The translations under genes and the position numbers were made by a program. This document shows, one piece after another, positions 38,181 through 48,697 of a stretch of DNA of 64,000 bases (within the stretch, counting starts at the first letter, position 1; the number at the start of each line of letters is the position of its first letter). Below the pieces are notes generated by a model, which did no database searches, was not told where the DNA came from, and worked only from the letters and a program-made list of their open reading frames with translations. The DNA is taken from contig NZ_JAPYZZ010000001.1 of the NCBI RefSeq assembly GCF_027460065.1, positions 376,864 to 440,863 of the forward strand, written 5' to 3'. The DNA comes from Martinezella rhizogenes. Its GTDB lineage: Bacteria; Pseudomonadota; Alphaproteobacteria; Rhizobiales; Rhizobiaceae.

Positions 38181-38672
38181 TCAGCAGAGCGCGTCGATTT
38201 CCTCATCCGTCAGTGTATCCGGCAAGACGGTAACCGGGATCGGGAAGGCCGCGCCGCGTCCGGCGATGGAGGAAACCAGCGGTCCCGGCCCTTCTTTCGT
38301 CGATCCGGCAGCCAGCACGAGAATGGCGATATCGCGGTCTTCCTCGATCAACCCGTGAATCTGCTCGGTGGCGCTGCCTTCCCGAATGACGGATTCCGGC
38401 TCGATGCCGATTGTTTCGCGCACCTTCTGGGCGACCTTGGCAAGCGTGGCTTCCGCCTCCTCACGCGCCTCGGCCCGCATGATCTGCTCCACACCCAGCC
38501 ATTGCTGGAAATCGCCTTCCGGGATCATGTAAAGCAACACCAGTCCGCCATTGGAGTTTTTGGCGCGACGACCGGCATAATGCACGGCCCTTTCGCATTC
38601 CGGTGTGTCATCGATAACGGCGAGAAACTTGCGACGATGCCCTTCCAGACGCGACAGCCGTGTTGAAACCAT
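38181..38672 (-). CDS. Universal stress protein (UspA family)
   Basis: 163-residue single Usp domain. It opens with RRKFLAVIDDTPECERAVHYA and has an acidic central helix and a nucleotide-loop region ILVLAAGSTKEGPGPLVSSIAGRG, a variant of the usual G-2x-G-9x-G-S/T motif. Beyond general stress roles no function can be given. It is a stand-alone gene between trpS and the NfuA-like gene. Confidence 0.9.
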   Translation of the reverse strand: MVSTRLSRLEGHRRKFLAVIDDTPECERAVHYAGRRAKNSNGGLVLLYMIPEGDFQQWLGVEQIMRAEAREEAEATLAKVAQKVRETIGIEPESVIREGSATEQIHGLIEEDRDIAILVLAAGSTKEGPGPLVSSIAGRGAAFPIPVTVLPDTLTDEEIDALC

Positions 38673-38786
38673 TCCGCACTCCCTTAGGTCCGCCGTGATC
38701 CGAGAACCGCCCGACGGTTCGGGCGGAGATTATATCAAATCACGGCAGGCGCAAACCGCCCGCCGCATGCACAAGGCAGCGACCTG

Positions 38787-39851
38787 TCAGCGCAGGAAGC
38801 CGATGATATCACGCACCTCGTTCATCGTCTTTTCGGCAATAGCGCGTGCCCGCTCGCCACCCTGCTTAAGGATGGCGTCGATATGGGTCGGATCATCGAG
38901 AAGACGGCGCATCTCGTTGTTGACCGGCGCAAGGACATTGACGGCAAGCTCGACGAGGGCCGGCTTGAAGGTGGAGAACTGCTGGCCGCCGAATTCGGCA
39001 AGAACATCCGCCTTGGTCTTGTCCGAGAGCGCAGCATAGATACCGACGAGGTTTTCGGCCTCCGGGCGGCCCTTCAGGCCTTCCACTTCGCTCGGCAGCG
39101 CGTCCGGATCGGTCTTTGCCTTCTTGATCTTCTTCGAGATCGCATCGACATCATCCATCAGGTTGATGCGCGACAGATCGGAAGGATCGGACTTCGACAT
39201 TTTCTTGGTGCCGTCCTTGAGCGACATGACGCGCGGCGCCGGGCCGCCGATCAGCGGCTCCACCATCGGGAAATAGGCATGCACCGGCTCGTCGCCAACC
39301 ATGATATCAACGCCGAGACCAGCGTTGCGGATATGGCCGCCGAAATCGATGTTGAATTTCTGGGCAATGTCACGGGCGAGTTCGAGGTGCTGTTTCTGGT
39401 CATCGCCGACGGGAACATGCGTGGCGCGATAGACGAGAATGTCGGCAGCCATGAGGCTCGGATAGGCGAGCAGGCCGAGCGAGACCTGTTCGGCATTCTT
39501 GCCGGACTTGTCCTTGAACTGGGTCATTCGCTCCATCCAGCCGATGCGCGCCACACAGTTGAAAACCCATGCCAGTTCCGCATGCTGCGGCACGGCCGAC
39601 TGGTTGAAGACGATATGCTTCACGGGATCGATGCCGGCTGCGATGAAGGCGGCCGCGATAGAGCGGGTCTGCGCCTTCAGGTCCGAGTGAACGAGCTGGG
39701 CGGTGATGGCATGCATGTCGACGACGCAATAGATGCAGTCGTTATCTTCCTGCAGCGCCACGAATTTGCGGATCGCGCCGAGATAATTGCCGAGATGCAG
39801 ATTGCCGGTCGGCTGGACGCCCGAGAAAACCAGCGGCTTGAATGCGTTCAT
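38787..39851 (-). CDS. trpS: Tryptophanyl-tRNA synthetase
   Basis: 354-residue class I synthetase. The HIGH-type motif is in [16 protein letters not shown] and the KMSKS motif in [12 protein letters not shown]. The frame is open upstream to 39938, but ATG 39851 with GAGG upstream gives the normal start [11 protein letters not shown]. Follows the VOC gene by about 100 bases on the same strand. Confidence 0.97.
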   Translation of the reverse strand: MNAFKPLVFSGVQPTGNLHLGNYLGAIRKFVALQEDNDCIYCVVDMHAITAQLVHSDLKAQTRSIAAAFIAAGIDPVKHIVFNQSAVPQHAELAWVFNCVARIGWMERMTQFKDKSGKNAEQVSLGLLAYPSLMAADILVYRATHVPVGDDQKQHLELARDIAQKFNIDFGGHIRNAGLGVDIMVGDEPVHAYFPMVEPLIGGPAPRVMSLKDGTKKMSKSDPSDLSRINLMDDVDAISKKIKKAKTDPDALPSEVEGLKGRPEAENLVGIYAALSDKTKADVLAEFGGQQFSTFKPALVELAVNVLAPVNNEMRRLLDDPTHIDAILKQGGERARAIAEKTMNEVRDIIGFLR

Positions 39852-39954
39852 TGTCGTCCTCGAAAAGGCTTGTGGAGGGCCCCGCCCCGTATTTGCAATT
39901 GCACGCGCGCTTATGCACCCACAGCCCCTCGCAATCAAGCGGTTTCAGGGCCTG

Positions 39955-40359
39955 TCAGCCGCGCGGTTGAAGAAGATCCCAGCGATTTCCATAGGGGTCG
40001 GCAAAGACCGCGACGGAACCATAAACCTCATGGCGCGGCTCTTCCAGAAAGCACACGCCGCGCTCAATCATGGTTTCATAGTCGCGGGCAAAATCGTCGG
40101 TATGCAGGAAAAATCCGACACGGCCGCCGGTCTGGTTGCCGACGGCAAGCCGTTGCGCTTCGCCATCCGCCTCGGCAAGCAAAAGGGCACCACCCTCGGC
40201 GCATTGCGGCTTGACCACAAGCCACCTTTTGCCGTCGTCAAGCGGCTGATCGGAGAGGCACTCGAAGCCGAGAACATCGCAATAAAATGCCTTTGCCCGG
40301 TCGTAGTCATCCACGACAAGCGTGACCAGTGCGATGCGGCGGTTTGCAGCAAAGGACAT
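39955..40359 (-). CDS. VOC-family (glyoxalase-like) protein
   Basis: 134 residues folding as two beta-alpha-beta-beta-beta modules. It begins RIALVTLVVDDYDRAKAFYCDVLGFE and ends VAVFADPYGNRWDLLQPRG, the conserved metal-Glu/Gly-Asn region. VOC proteins include glyoxalase I, dioxygenases and resistance proteins; the substrate is unknown. Its ATG overlaps the murJ stop by one base (TGATG), so it is translated with murJ, an unusual partner. Confidence 0.87.
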   Translation of the reverse strand: MSFAANRRIALVTLVVDDYDRAKAFYCDVLGFECLSDQPLDDGKRWLVVKPQCAEGGALLLAEADGEAQRLAVGNQTGGRVGFFLHTDDFARDYETMIERGVCFLEEPRHEVYGSVAVFADPYGNRWDLLQPRG

Positions 40360-41948
40360 CAGCCCGCCTCCGTTTCGGCGGTCTTTTTACCGCGCTTGCG
40401 GATGGCTCTCTTGACCATGCCGATATCGGCACCGCCCGAAACGAAAGCCAGCACGAAATAGACCAGCATGGCCGCAAAGACGAGGCCCATGATGGTGCCG
40501 GCCCGGACGAAGATGGATGAGGCGGAGGAGAGCTCGAAACTCAGCCAGGTCAGCGCATAATGCACAAAAACGGCCATCAAAGCTGCGGCCAGAAGCAACC
40601 GCGGAATGCGAGTCAGAAGCGGAATATCCACCTGCCAGTGACCGCGCCACAAAAGCATGCCGAATAGCAGGGCGGCATTCACCCAGCCGGCAGTGATCTC
40701 GGCAATGGCGATACCCGGGCCGCCGAGACGCGGAAACAGCGTCAGCGCCAGAGAGACATTCACCACCACGGAAATCGCAGCAAAAATCATCGGCGTGCGG
40801 GTATCCTCGCGGGCGAAAAAGCCGGGAATGAAGGCCTTTATCAGCACGAAGGCCGGCAGGCCCAAGCCATAGATGCCGAGTATCTGCGCAACGGTGATGG
40901 TGGCCGAAGGTGAGAAGTTGCCTCGCTCATAAAGAAAACGGACGATCGGTTCCGCCATGACAAGAAGGGCTGCTGCCGCAGGCAAGGTCAGGAACAATAC
41001 GAATTCGACCGAACGGTTCTGCAGGCTTCCCGCCTCCACCATGTGCCCACCGCGCAAAGCGCGTGCAAGTTCCGGCAGAAGTACGGTGGCCACGGCAATG
41101 CCCACAACGCCGAGCGGCAACTGGTAAATCCGGTCGGCATAGGCAAGCGAGGAGATCACGCCCTCACCGGCCGAGGCGATATTGGTGTTGATCAGAAGAT
41201 TGATCTGGGTGATGCCGCCGGTGATTGCCGCCGGCAGGGCAAGGACCAGAAGCCTCTGCACATTCTTGGTCATCCTCGGCCTGCGGAAACCGATCCGCAT
41301 GCCTGCATTGCGCACGGCGATCCAGACGATGGCGAGCTGCACCAGACCCGCCGCCATCACTCCCCACGAGAGCGCATAACCCACCTGCAAAGGATCGTAA
41401 TTCTTCCACCACGCCAAGGCGAGCACGCCGATGAGGATGATGTTGAGGAAGACAGGTGCGATCGCGGCTGCGAAATAACGATGCAGCGAGTTCAGCATCC
41501 CGCCCATCATCGCCGCCAGCGACATGCAGGCGAGATACGGAAACATGATGGTGGCGAGATGAACGGTGTTATCGAATTTCACCGGGTCTTCCAGAAAACC
41601 CGGCGCAATCACCGTGCGCACGATGAACGGCATCGACAATTCCATCAGGATTGTCAGTGCCAGAAGCACGGTGAAGAGAACGCCGAAGACCTCTTCGGAA
41701 AAACGCCTTGCACCCTCCATGCCGTTCGCCTCGATCTCCTTGGCGAAAAGCGGCACGAAAGCCGAATTGAAGGCACCTTCGGCAAAGAGTCGCCGGAAGG
41801 TGTTGGGAAATCGGAACGCGGCATTGAAGGCGTCTGCCACCGGACCGGTTCCGACGGCCGCGGCCATCAGGGTCTCGCGCAGAAAGCCGAAAATGCGGCT
41901 GCCGAGCGTGGCGGTGCCGACGGTGGCGAACTTGCCGATGAGACTCAT
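40359..41948 (-). CDS. murJ: Lipid II flippase MurJ (MviN)
   Basis: 529-residue membrane protein of the MOP superfamily with 14 predicted helices, moving lipid II across the inner membrane for peptidoglycan synthesis. Conserved features: SRIFGFLRETLMAAAVGTGPVADAF near the start, and RLFAEGAFNSAFVPLF. The true start is ATG 41948, 7 bases after the glnD stop; the frame upstream of it lies inside glnD. The glnD-murJ pairing recurs in rhizobia. Confidence 0.96.
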   Translation of the reverse strand: MSLIGKFATVGTATLGSRIFGFLRETLMAAAVGTGPVADAFNAAFRFPNTFRRLFAEGAFNSAFVPLFAKEIEANGMEGARRFSEEVFGVLFTVLLALTILMELSMPFIVRTVIAPGFLEDPVKFDNTVHLATIMFPYLACMSLAAMMGGMLNSLHRYFAAAIAPVFLNIILIGVLALAWWKNYDPLQVGYALSWGVMAAGLVQLAIVWIAVRNAGMRIGFRRPRMTKNVQRLLVLALPAAITGGITQINLLINTNIASAGEGVISSLAYADRIYQLPLGVVGIAVATVLLPELARALRGGHMVEAGSLQNRSVEFVLFLTLPAAAALLVMAEPIVRFLYERGNFSPSATITVAQILGIYGLGLPAFVLIKAFIPGFFAREDTRTPMIFAAISVVVNVSLALTLFPRLGGPGIAIAEITAGWVNAALLFGMLLWRGHWQVDIPLLTRIPRLLLAAALMAVFVHYALTWLSFELSSASSIFVRAGTIMGLVFAAMLVYFVLAFVSGGADIGMVKRAIRKRGKKTAETEAG

Positions 41949-41955
41949 GGGGATA

Positions 41956-44784
41956 TCAAGCCTTTGCCGTGCGCGCGGCCGGCAGCGCCGCCACGTCTGG
42001 GTGGGCGATGATGCCGTTCGGCATGCGGTCACGCAATTCGTCTTCCTGCTCGCTCATCACAGCCTTCAGGCGTTGCGCAATGCTGGCCTGCCGGTTGTCA
42101 TTCGTCACCTTCTGGCCGAACAGATCTGTCACGTAGAAGGTGTCGATGACCTTCTCGCCGAAGGTGGTGATGCGGGCGGAGTGAATGTCGAGCGACAGGT
42201 CGGCGATGACAGCCGTCATATCCGCCAGCAGCCCCGGCCGGTCGAGGCACTCGACTTCGATGACGGTGAACTTGTTCGACAGCCCGTTGGAAATGATGAC
42301 CGAGGGCGGAATGGTGAAGGCGCTCTTTTTCTTGCGGCTCTTGGTCCGCGTGGCGATCATTTCCGGAAGGCGCTGCTTGCCGGAGAGAACCTCCTCGATG
42401 AGCTTGCCGACATTGTTGCCGCGCCGCGTCTCATCTTCGTCAATCGGGAATTCGCGGTTGATGAGGATCGTATCCAGCGCCCGCCCGTCAGAGGTGGTGA
42501 AGATTTGCGCATCCGCAATATTCGCGCCGGCCGCTGCACAGGCGCCGGTGATGATCGACAACAGGCGCGGATGGTCGGGCGCGAGCACCGTAATTTCAGT
42601 AATCGCGTGGAAGGAATGGGTGCGCACCATGGTCGACAGCGCCTTTTCCTGCTTGTCCGCCTCGCGCATGAAGCGGGTATGGCGCACCTGGTCTTCCAGC
42701 GCCACCGTCAGCAGATAGGGCTCATAATGCAGCTTGGTGTATTTGCGCCGCGCCTTCTGGCCCCAGTCATCAAGGGCATCGTATAGCGCCTGCCGGGCGA
42801 TCTGTGCCCGCTCCTTGCGCGAGACTTCCGAGAAGCCGCCCGACAGAAGCAGTTCCGTCTCGTAATAAAGCGAGCGCAGCAACTGCCCCTTCCAGCCGTT
42901 CCACACGCCGGGGCCAACCGCACGGATATCGCAGACCGTCAGGATGAGCAGCATTTTCAGCCGCTCCATGGATTGCACCTTGTCGGCGAAATCGGTGATG
43001 GTCTTGCGGTCATGCAGGTCACGCGTCTGGGCGACCATGGACATCAAAAGATGCTGCTCGATCAGCCAAACGACCGTTTCGGTCTGCTTGCCGGTGAGGC
43101 GGAAACGCTGGCAGAGCTTGCGGGCAACACGGGCACCGGCAATCGAATGGTCCTCCTGCCGACCCTTCGCCACATCATGCAACAGAACGGCGACATAAAG
43201 CGCCTCGCGTTCCTCAACGCTGGGCATCAGCTGGTTGGCAAGCGGATGAGCATCCACCGCGGTTCCCTTGTCCACTTCCGACAGCACGCCAACGGAGCGG
43301 ATCAGATGCTCGTCGACCGTATAGTGATGATACATGTTGAACTGCATCATCGCGACGATCTTGCCGAATTCGGGAATGAATTTGCCGAGCACCCCGGCCT
43401 CATTCATGCGCCTCAGCGTCAGCGCCGGATCGCGCCGCGAAGTCAGGATCGACAGGAAAAGCCGGTTTGCCTCGTCATTTTCGCGAAGCCCCTCATTGAT
43501 GAGCGACAGCGAGCGGGTGACGACACGCAGCGCGTCCGGGTGCAGTTCGAGATTGTTGATATCGGCAATGTGAAAGAGCCGGATCAGATTGACCGGATCG
43601 TTCTTGAAGACATCGGGTTTGGCCAGCGCGATGCGCCCCCGGTCTTCCACAAATTCCACCGAACCCGGGATTTTGCGGACACGGTGGGCGAAGCGGCTGA
43701 GAACGCCTGACAGGCCCGGCACATCCTTCGCCTGCCGATCTTCCAGTGCGGCGCAAACGATGCGGGTCAGGTCGCCGACATCCTTCGCCACGAGGAAATA
43801 ATGCTTCATGAAACGCTCGACGGCGGAAAGACCCGGACGCGGCTGGTAACCCAGCGCATCTGCGATCTCTCGCTGAATATCGAAGGACAGGCGCTCTTCC
43901 GCCTTGTTGGTGATGAAATGCATCTGGCAGCGGACGGCCCAGAGAAAATCGTCGGCCTTTTCAAACAGCCTGAGTTCGCGCCGCGACAGGACGCCAAGCT
44001 TGACGAGATCGGCCGTGTCGCGGACATGGTAATAATATTTGGCGATCCAGAACAGCGTGTGCAGGTCACGCAGCCCGCCCTTGCCTTCCTTGACATTCGG
44101 CTCCACCAGATAACGCGTATCGCCAGCCTTGCGGTGGCGCTGGTCGCGCTCGGCGAGCTTGGCGGCGATGAATTCCGGGCCGGTTCCGGTGACGACTTCC
44201 GACTCGAAGCGTTTTTCGAGATCGTCAGTCAGGGATTTTTTGCCGCAGATCGCCCGCACTTCCAGAATGGCGGTGCGGATGGTCATGTCGGATTTGGAGA
44301 GGCGAATACACTCATCCACGGTGCGGGTGGCGTGGCCAACCTTGAATCCGAGGTCCCACAGCAGATAAAGCACGAATTCCACGGCCTTGTGCATATCAGG
44401 CGTGTTCTTGGCCGGCAGAAGGAACAGGAGGTCGATATCCGATCCCGGCGCCAGCGTGCCGCGGCCGTAACCGCCGACCGCCGCAACCGCGATCTGCGGC
44501 GCATCCTTCGGATAGACATATTGGCAGGTGAGATCATAAAGCGTCTCGATCAGCCGGTCCTGAAGCCAGGAGATGCGCCGGGCGCAATCAATGCCGCTGC
44601 CATCGGTTTTCAGCAGTTCCCGCGCCTTTTCCCGGCCTTCCGTGCTGGCCTTGCGAAAGAGCGGCAACAGATCGGACCTGATATCGGCGGTACGCTTGCC
44701 GTCTTCCTTGAAGATGACGTCACAGTCACGCTTCAGCGCCGAGACATCGAGAATGTCGGAAAAATCCAGGTCCTTGATGGCCAT
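41956..44784 (-). CDS. glnD: [Protein-PII] uridylyltransferase/uridylyl-removing enzyme
   Basis: 942-residue nitrogen sensor that uridylylates PII proteins when glutamine is low. Order of domains: nucleotidyltransferase (GGYGRG 104-109, GSDIDLL 114-120), PII-uridylyltransferase linker, HD hydrolase domain ([15 protein letters not shown]), and two C-terminal ACT domains ([40 protein letters not shown]) that bind glutamine. Together with rpoN and ptsN in this window it is a main part of nitrogen control. Confidence 0.97.
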   Translation of the reverse strand: MAIKDLDFSDILDVSALKRDCDVIFKEDGKRTADIRSDLLPLFRKASTEGREKARELLKTDGSGIDCARRISWLQDRLIETLYDLTCQYVYPKDAPQIAVAAVGGYGRGTLAPGSDIDLLFLLPAKNTPDMHKAVEFVLYLLWDLGFKVGHATRTVDECIRLSKSDMTIRTAILEVRAICGKKSLTDDLEKRFESEVVTGTGPEFIAAKLAERDQRHRKAGDTRYLVEPNVKEGKGGLRDLHTLFWIAKYYYHVRDTADLVKLGVLSRRELRLFEKADDFLWAVRCQMHFITNKAEERLSFDIQREIADALGYQPRPGLSAVERFMKHYFLVAKDVGDLTRIVCAALEDRQAKDVPGLSGVLSRFAHRVRKIPGSVEFVEDRGRIALAKPDVFKNDPVNLIRLFHIADINNLELHPDALRVVTRSLSLINEGLRENDEANRLFLSILTSRRDPALTLRRMNEAGVLGKFIPEFGKIVAMMQFNMYHHYTVDEHLIRSVGVLSEVDKGTAVDAHPLANQLMPSVEEREALYVAVLLHDVAKGRQEDHSIAGARVARKLCQRFRLTGKQTETVVWLIEQHLLMSMVAQTRDLHDRKTITDFADKVQSMERLKMLLILTVCDIRAVGPGVWNGWKGQLLRSLYYETELLLSGGFSEVSRKERAQIARQALYDALDDWGQKARRKYTKLHYEPYLLTVALEDQVRHTRFMREADKQEKALSTMVRTHSFHAITEITVLAPDHPRLLSIITGACAAAGANIADAQIFTTSDGRALDTILINREFPIDEDETRRGNNVGKLIEEVLSGKQRLPEMIATRTKSRKKKSAFTIPPSVIISNGLSNKFTVIEVECLDRPGLLADMTAVIADLSLDIHSARITTFGEKVIDTFYVTDLFGQKVTNDNRQASIAQRLKAVMSEQEDELRDRMPNGIIAHPDVAALPAARTAKA

Positions 44785-44880
44785 CTATGCCGGTATCCAT
44801 GTCCTGTGGGAGATCCCACCGCTTGCGATGGGAGTGTCCTATAGCGAGTTTTAAAGGCGATGGACAGGCACTCTATCTCT

Positions 44881-47595
44881 TCACGCCTTGCCAAGTTCTT
44901 TCTTCAAGGCATAGAGCGCGTCCAACGCCTCACGCGGTGTCATTTCGTCCGGGTTGAAGCTCTTCAAAGCTTCCTCCACCTTCGATGGCCCGGCTTTACG
45001 GGTTTCCTCGCGGCGCACGGCAATCTGGAACAGCGGCAGGTCGTCGATCAACTGGCTCGCCGGATTCTTGCGGTCGGCATCCTCCAGCTTTGTCAGTACC
45101 TCACGGGCGCGTTCCACCACCGATGCCGGCAGGCCCGCAAGCCGCGCGACCTGAATACCGTAAGAACGATCCGCAGCGCCCGGTCCGACTTCGTGCAGGA
45201 AGATGACGTCACCTTCCCACTCCTTCACCCGCATCGTGGCATTGGAAAGGCGGCCGAGTTTTTCCGAGAGCACCGTCAGCTCATGGAAATGCGTCGCAAA
45301 GAGGCCGCGGCAGCGATTGACCTCGTGCAGATGCTCCACCGCCGCCCAGGCGATTGAAAGCCCGTCGAAGGTCGCCGTGCCACGGCCGATCTCGTCCAGA
45401 ATGACCAGCGAGCGATCCGTCGCCTGATTGAGGATGGCGGCGGTTTCCACCATCTCCACCATGAAGGTCGAGCGGCCGCGCGCCAGATCGTCGGATGCGC
45501 CAACGCGGGAAAACAGCCGGTCAACGACGCCGATATGGGCGGCCTCCGCGGGAACGAAGGAGCCGATCTGCGCAAGAATGGCGATCAGCGCATTCTGGCG
45601 CAAGAAGGTCGATTTACCGCCCATGTTGGGGCCGGTCAGCAGCCAGATCGCACCGTTTTTGCCACCGTCGATTGCCGACAGATCGCAATTATTGGCGATG
45701 AACGGCCCCGCCGATTGCCGCCGCAAAGCCTGTTCGACCACCGGGTGGCGCCCGCCCGTGATCGCGAAGGTCATGGAGGCGTCGACGATCGGGCGGCAAT
45801 AGGCCTGTTCGGTGGCGAGATAGGCAAGGCTCGAGGCGACGTCGACAATGGCTAGCGCGAAAGCACCGGCCTTAATCGCCTCCGCCTGCTGCACCACGGC
45901 CTTGACCATGCGCTCGAAGGCCTCCAGCTCCATGGTCAGAGCCTCGGCCGCGGCATTGGCGATGCGGCTTTCGAGATCGGCAAGCTCGGTGGTGGTGAAG
46001 CGCATCGCGCCCGCCATGGTCTGGCGGTGGATGAAGCGCGCCTTGGCCTCATCCGTTGCCATCATCACATCGGCATTCCCGGCCGTCACCTCGATGAAAT
46101 AACCCAGCACGTTGTTATGCTTGATCTTGAGCGACTTGATGCCGGTCTCGTCGGCATATTGCAGCTGCAGCCCGGCAATCACCCGGCGCGACTGGTCGCG
46201 CAGCGCCCGCACCTCGTCGAGTTCGGGATTGGCACCCTCACGCAGGAAACCGCCATCGCGTTTCAGAAGCGGCAGATCGTCGGCGAGCATCGAGCCGAGC
46301 ATCGCCTCGAGAGCGCCGGGCAGGGCGTTCAAATCCCTGAGAGCGTTTGCCAGCTCATCCGGCAGCAGCCCGCCATCGAGAATGATTGCAATTTTTTCGG
46401 CCGAAACCAGACCCTGCCGGATGGCGCCAAGATCGCGCGGGCCGCCGCGTTCCAGCGCAAGGCGGGAAAGCGCGCGCGGCATATCCGCGACATGTTTCAG
46501 CGCGTCGCGAAGGCCATCGCAGAGGGCGACGTCATCGATGAGATAGGCCACGGCATCGAGACGGGCATTGATCCTTTCCGGATCGGTCAAGGGCGACATC
46601 AGCCGCTCGGCCAGAAGCCGCGCACCGCCGCCCGTGACCGTGCGGTTCAGCGCGTGCAGCAGCGATCCGTCCCTTTCGCCTGACAGCGTCTTCACCAGTT
46701 CCAGATTGGCGCGGGTGGCGGGATCGATAAAGAGCGTGGAAGCCGCACTTTCACGTTCCGGTGCACCGAGCGGCGGGCGCTCGGCAATCTGGGTCTTTTC
46801 GACATAGGCCACGGCCGCAGCCGCAGCGGCCATTTCCACCCGCGAAAACGTGCCAAAACCATCCAGCGTCGAGACGTTGAAATACCGCGCAATACGGCCT
46901 TCTGCCACGGCGCTGTCAAAAAGAATGGCCGGCTGCGGCACGGCGACGCGGCCCAGCACATCGAAAACCGGCCGCAATTCCTCGTCGTGGAACAGGCTGT
47001 CGGCAACGATCAGCTCTCGCGGATCGATACGCCAGATATCGGCGAGAAGCCGCGTCAGCGTGGTTTCCGCCAGACGGAAGACGCCGGTGGAAATATCGAT
47101 CCAGGCCAGCGCGAACTGCGCTTCCCCGCTGCCACGAATACGGGCGAGCGCCATCAGATAATTGGATTCCGTCGGCGATAGCAGCTTTTCTTCGGTCAGC
47201 GTGCCGGGCGTGACGAGCCGCACCACATCACGCTTGACCACGGATTTCGATCCGCGCTTCTTCGCTTCCGCCGGGTCTTCGATCTGCTCGCAGACCGCGA
47301 CGCGGTAGCCGCGCAGGATGAGCTTTTGAAGGTAGTCATCCGCCGCGTGAACGGGAACGCCGCACATGGGAATATCGTGCCCCATATGCTGGCCGCGTTT
47401 CGTCAACGTGATACCGAGAGCGCGGGAGGCTTCGACCGCATCGTCAAAGAACAATTCGTAAAAATCGCCCATGCGGTAAAACAGCAGCGAACCGGGATTG
47501 TTCGCCTTGATCTCGATATATTGCTCCATCATCGGAGTGGCCGTCGCGCGGCTCTCTTCCGAGATCAGGGAAGCGGTTGTCAGAACGTCCGTCAA
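44881..47595 (-). CDS. mutS: DNA mismatch repair protein MutS
   Basis: 904-residue mismatch-recognition ATPase. The mismatch-binding Phe-x-Glu is in [14 protein letters not shown] near residue 45; lever and clamp regions follow; the ATPase has Walker [12 protein letters not shown] (about 655), Walker [16 protein letters not shown] and FATHFHELT. The C-terminus [18 protein letters not shown] is the tetramerisation segment. Start is ATG 47595; genes on both sides are read in the same direction. Confidence 0.98.
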   Translation of the reverse strand: MTDVLTTASLISEESRATATPMMEQYIEIKANNPGSLLFYRMGDFYELFFDDAVEASRALGITLTKRGQHMGHDIPMCGVPVHAADDYLQKLILRGYRVAVCEQIEDPAEAKKRGSKSVVKRDVVRLVTPGTLTEEKLLSPTESNYLMALARIRGSGEAQFALAWIDISTGVFRLAETTLTRLLADIWRIDPRELIVADSLFHDEELRPVFDVLGRVAVPQPAILFDSAVAEGRIARYFNVSTLDGFGTFSRVEMAAAAAAVAYVEKTQIAERPPLGAPERESAASTLFIDPATRANLELVKTLSGERDGSLLHALNRTVTGGGARLLAERLMSPLTDPERINARLDAVAYLIDDVALCDGLRDALKHVADMPRALSRLALERGGPRDLGAIRQGLVSAEKIAIILDGGLLPDELANALRDLNALPGALEAMLGSMLADDLPLLKRDGGFLREGANPELDEVRALRDQSRRVIAGLQLQYADETGIKSLKIKHNNVLGYFIEVTAGNADVMMATDEAKARFIHRQTMAGAMRFTTTELADLESRIANAAAEALTMELEAFERMVKAVVQQAEAIKAGAFALAIVDVASSLAYLATEQAYCRPIVDASMTFAITGGRHPVVEQALRRQSAGPFIANNCDLSAIDGGKNGAIWLLTGPNMGGKSTFLRQNALIAILAQIGSFVPAEAAHIGVVDRLFSRVGASDDLARGRSTFMVEMVETAAILNQATDRSLVILDEIGRGTATFDGLSIAWAAVEHLHEVNRCRGLFATHFHELTVLSEKLGRLSNATMRVKEWEGDVIFLHEVGPGAADRSYGIQVARLAGLPASVVERAREVLTKLEDADRKNPASQLIDDLPLFQIAVRREETRKAGPSKVEEALKSFNPDEMTPREALDALYALKKELGKA

Positions 47596-47721
47596 TGGCC
47601 TGCCGATGTCATATCGTGTTGCGGAAAAGGAGCGCCGACACTAGCGGCATTGCCCGCCCCAACACAACACACACGGCACCGCTGCCCACAGGAACATCCT
47701 GATGGCCTCGATCAAAACCGG

Positions 47722-48603
47722 TCAGCCGTTGATGCGTTCGGCCTCGCCGCCATAATAGCTGATATAGCGGCCGGCGATGGACGATACCGGCAAGACCACC
47801 AGGACGTCGGTGGTGTTGAAAGCATGATCAACGACCGCGCCGGAGCCGAACATGGCGCCAAGACGCATATAACCCTTGATCAGCGGCGGCATGGCATTCA
47901 ACGCCTTGCGGGCATTCAGCGCCTCGACGGGCACGAGGTCCATTTCATGATAGAGCTCGGGCAGAGCGACCGCTTCCCACTCTCCCTTTGCAAGGCAATT
48001 ATGGTGCAGGAAGGACAGAGCCAGCGCATGCGCTTCCGGCTGCACGCCGGGGAAGGAAGCACAGCCGATCATGGCGTCCATGCGATGTTTCACGGCATAG
48101 GACCAATTGCCCTGCCACAGAAGCTCGACGGTACGCTTGGTACGATATTCCGGCAGCACGCAGGAGCGGCCGAGCTCCATGAAACGCTTGCCCGGATGGC
48201 GCGCGACGAGCCCGGCGATATCGAACTCGCTGGCGGAATAAAAGCCGTTATTGGCCAAGGCGACTTCCTGACGCAGCAGGCGATAGGTGCCGACGATCTG
48301 GTCCTCGCTGTCGCCCTCGATCGACTTGTCGAGGACGAGCAGATGATCGCAAACACTGTCCCAGGCATCAACGTCGCGTTTACGGCGCATCGCTTCCGCG
48401 GGAAGGCGCGCCTTCATTTCCTCGACAAAGACCCGGTAGCGCACGGATTGCGCTGCATCGATTTCGCGTTCATTTCTGGCAAGCCGTGTTTCCAGCGTGC
48501 CGATACGGCCGAAAAGGCCCTCATTGTCCTGAGCTGTCTCGGAACGAGGACTAATGACAACATTGTTTTCACAAATGTCGTGATTGAAGATTTCGGCAAC
48601 CAT
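47722..48603 (-). CDS. olsB: L-ornithine N-alpha-acyltransferase OlsB
   Basis: 293-residue GNAT-fold acyltransferase transferring a 3-hydroxyacyl group from acyl carrier protein to ornithine, the first step of ornithine-lipid synthesis at the inner membrane. The family sequence is clear in AQSVRYRVFVEEM, DHLLVLDKS, VGTYRLLRQE, FMELGRSCVLPEYRTKRTVELLW and IGCASFPGV. ATG 48603 is chosen (GGAG 9 bases upstream) over TTG 48624. A Pho-box-like site lies 31-57 bases upstream, suggesting induction by phosphate starvation. Confidence 0.93.
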   Translation of the reverse strand: MVAEIFNHDICENNVVISPRSETAQDNEGLFGRIGTLETRLARNEREIDAAQSVRYRVFVEEMKARLPAEAMRRKRDVDAWDSVCDHLLVLDKSIEGDSEDQIVGTYRLLRQEVALANNGFYSASEFDIAGLVARHPGKRFMELGRSCVLPEYRTKRTVELLWQGNWSYAVKHRMDAMIGCASFPGVQPEAHALALSFLHHNCLAKGEWEAVALPELYHEMDLVPVEALNARKALNAMPPLIKGYMRLGAMFGSGAVVDHAFNTTDVLVVLPVSSIAGRYISYYGGEAERING

Positions 48604-48633
48604 GGGGAATCGCTCCGCCACCAAAGAGTTTTC

Positions 48634-48660
48634 CTGTCATAAATCACTAATTGACGACAG
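48634..48660. promoter_or_regulatory. Pho-box-like site upstream of olsB
   Basis: On plus, CTGTCAT-AAAT-CACTAAT (48634-48651). On minus, CTGTCGT-CAAT-TAGTGAT (48660-48643). Both resemble the PhoB site (two CTGTCAT-type repeats 4 bases apart), each with one good and one poor half. An inverted repeat TCACTA / TAGTGA also spans the block. Its location 31 bases before olsB fits control of a phosphorus-free membrane lipid by phosphate. Confidence 0.5.
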
Positions 48661-48697
48661 AATAGTGACAAAATGCCGCCAACGCGAGTCTGTCAAG

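Noticed and set aside
43801-44844. Long plus-strand frames opposite glnD and murJ
   Set aside because: Same GC-driven antisense effect; glnD domains are complete on the minus strand.
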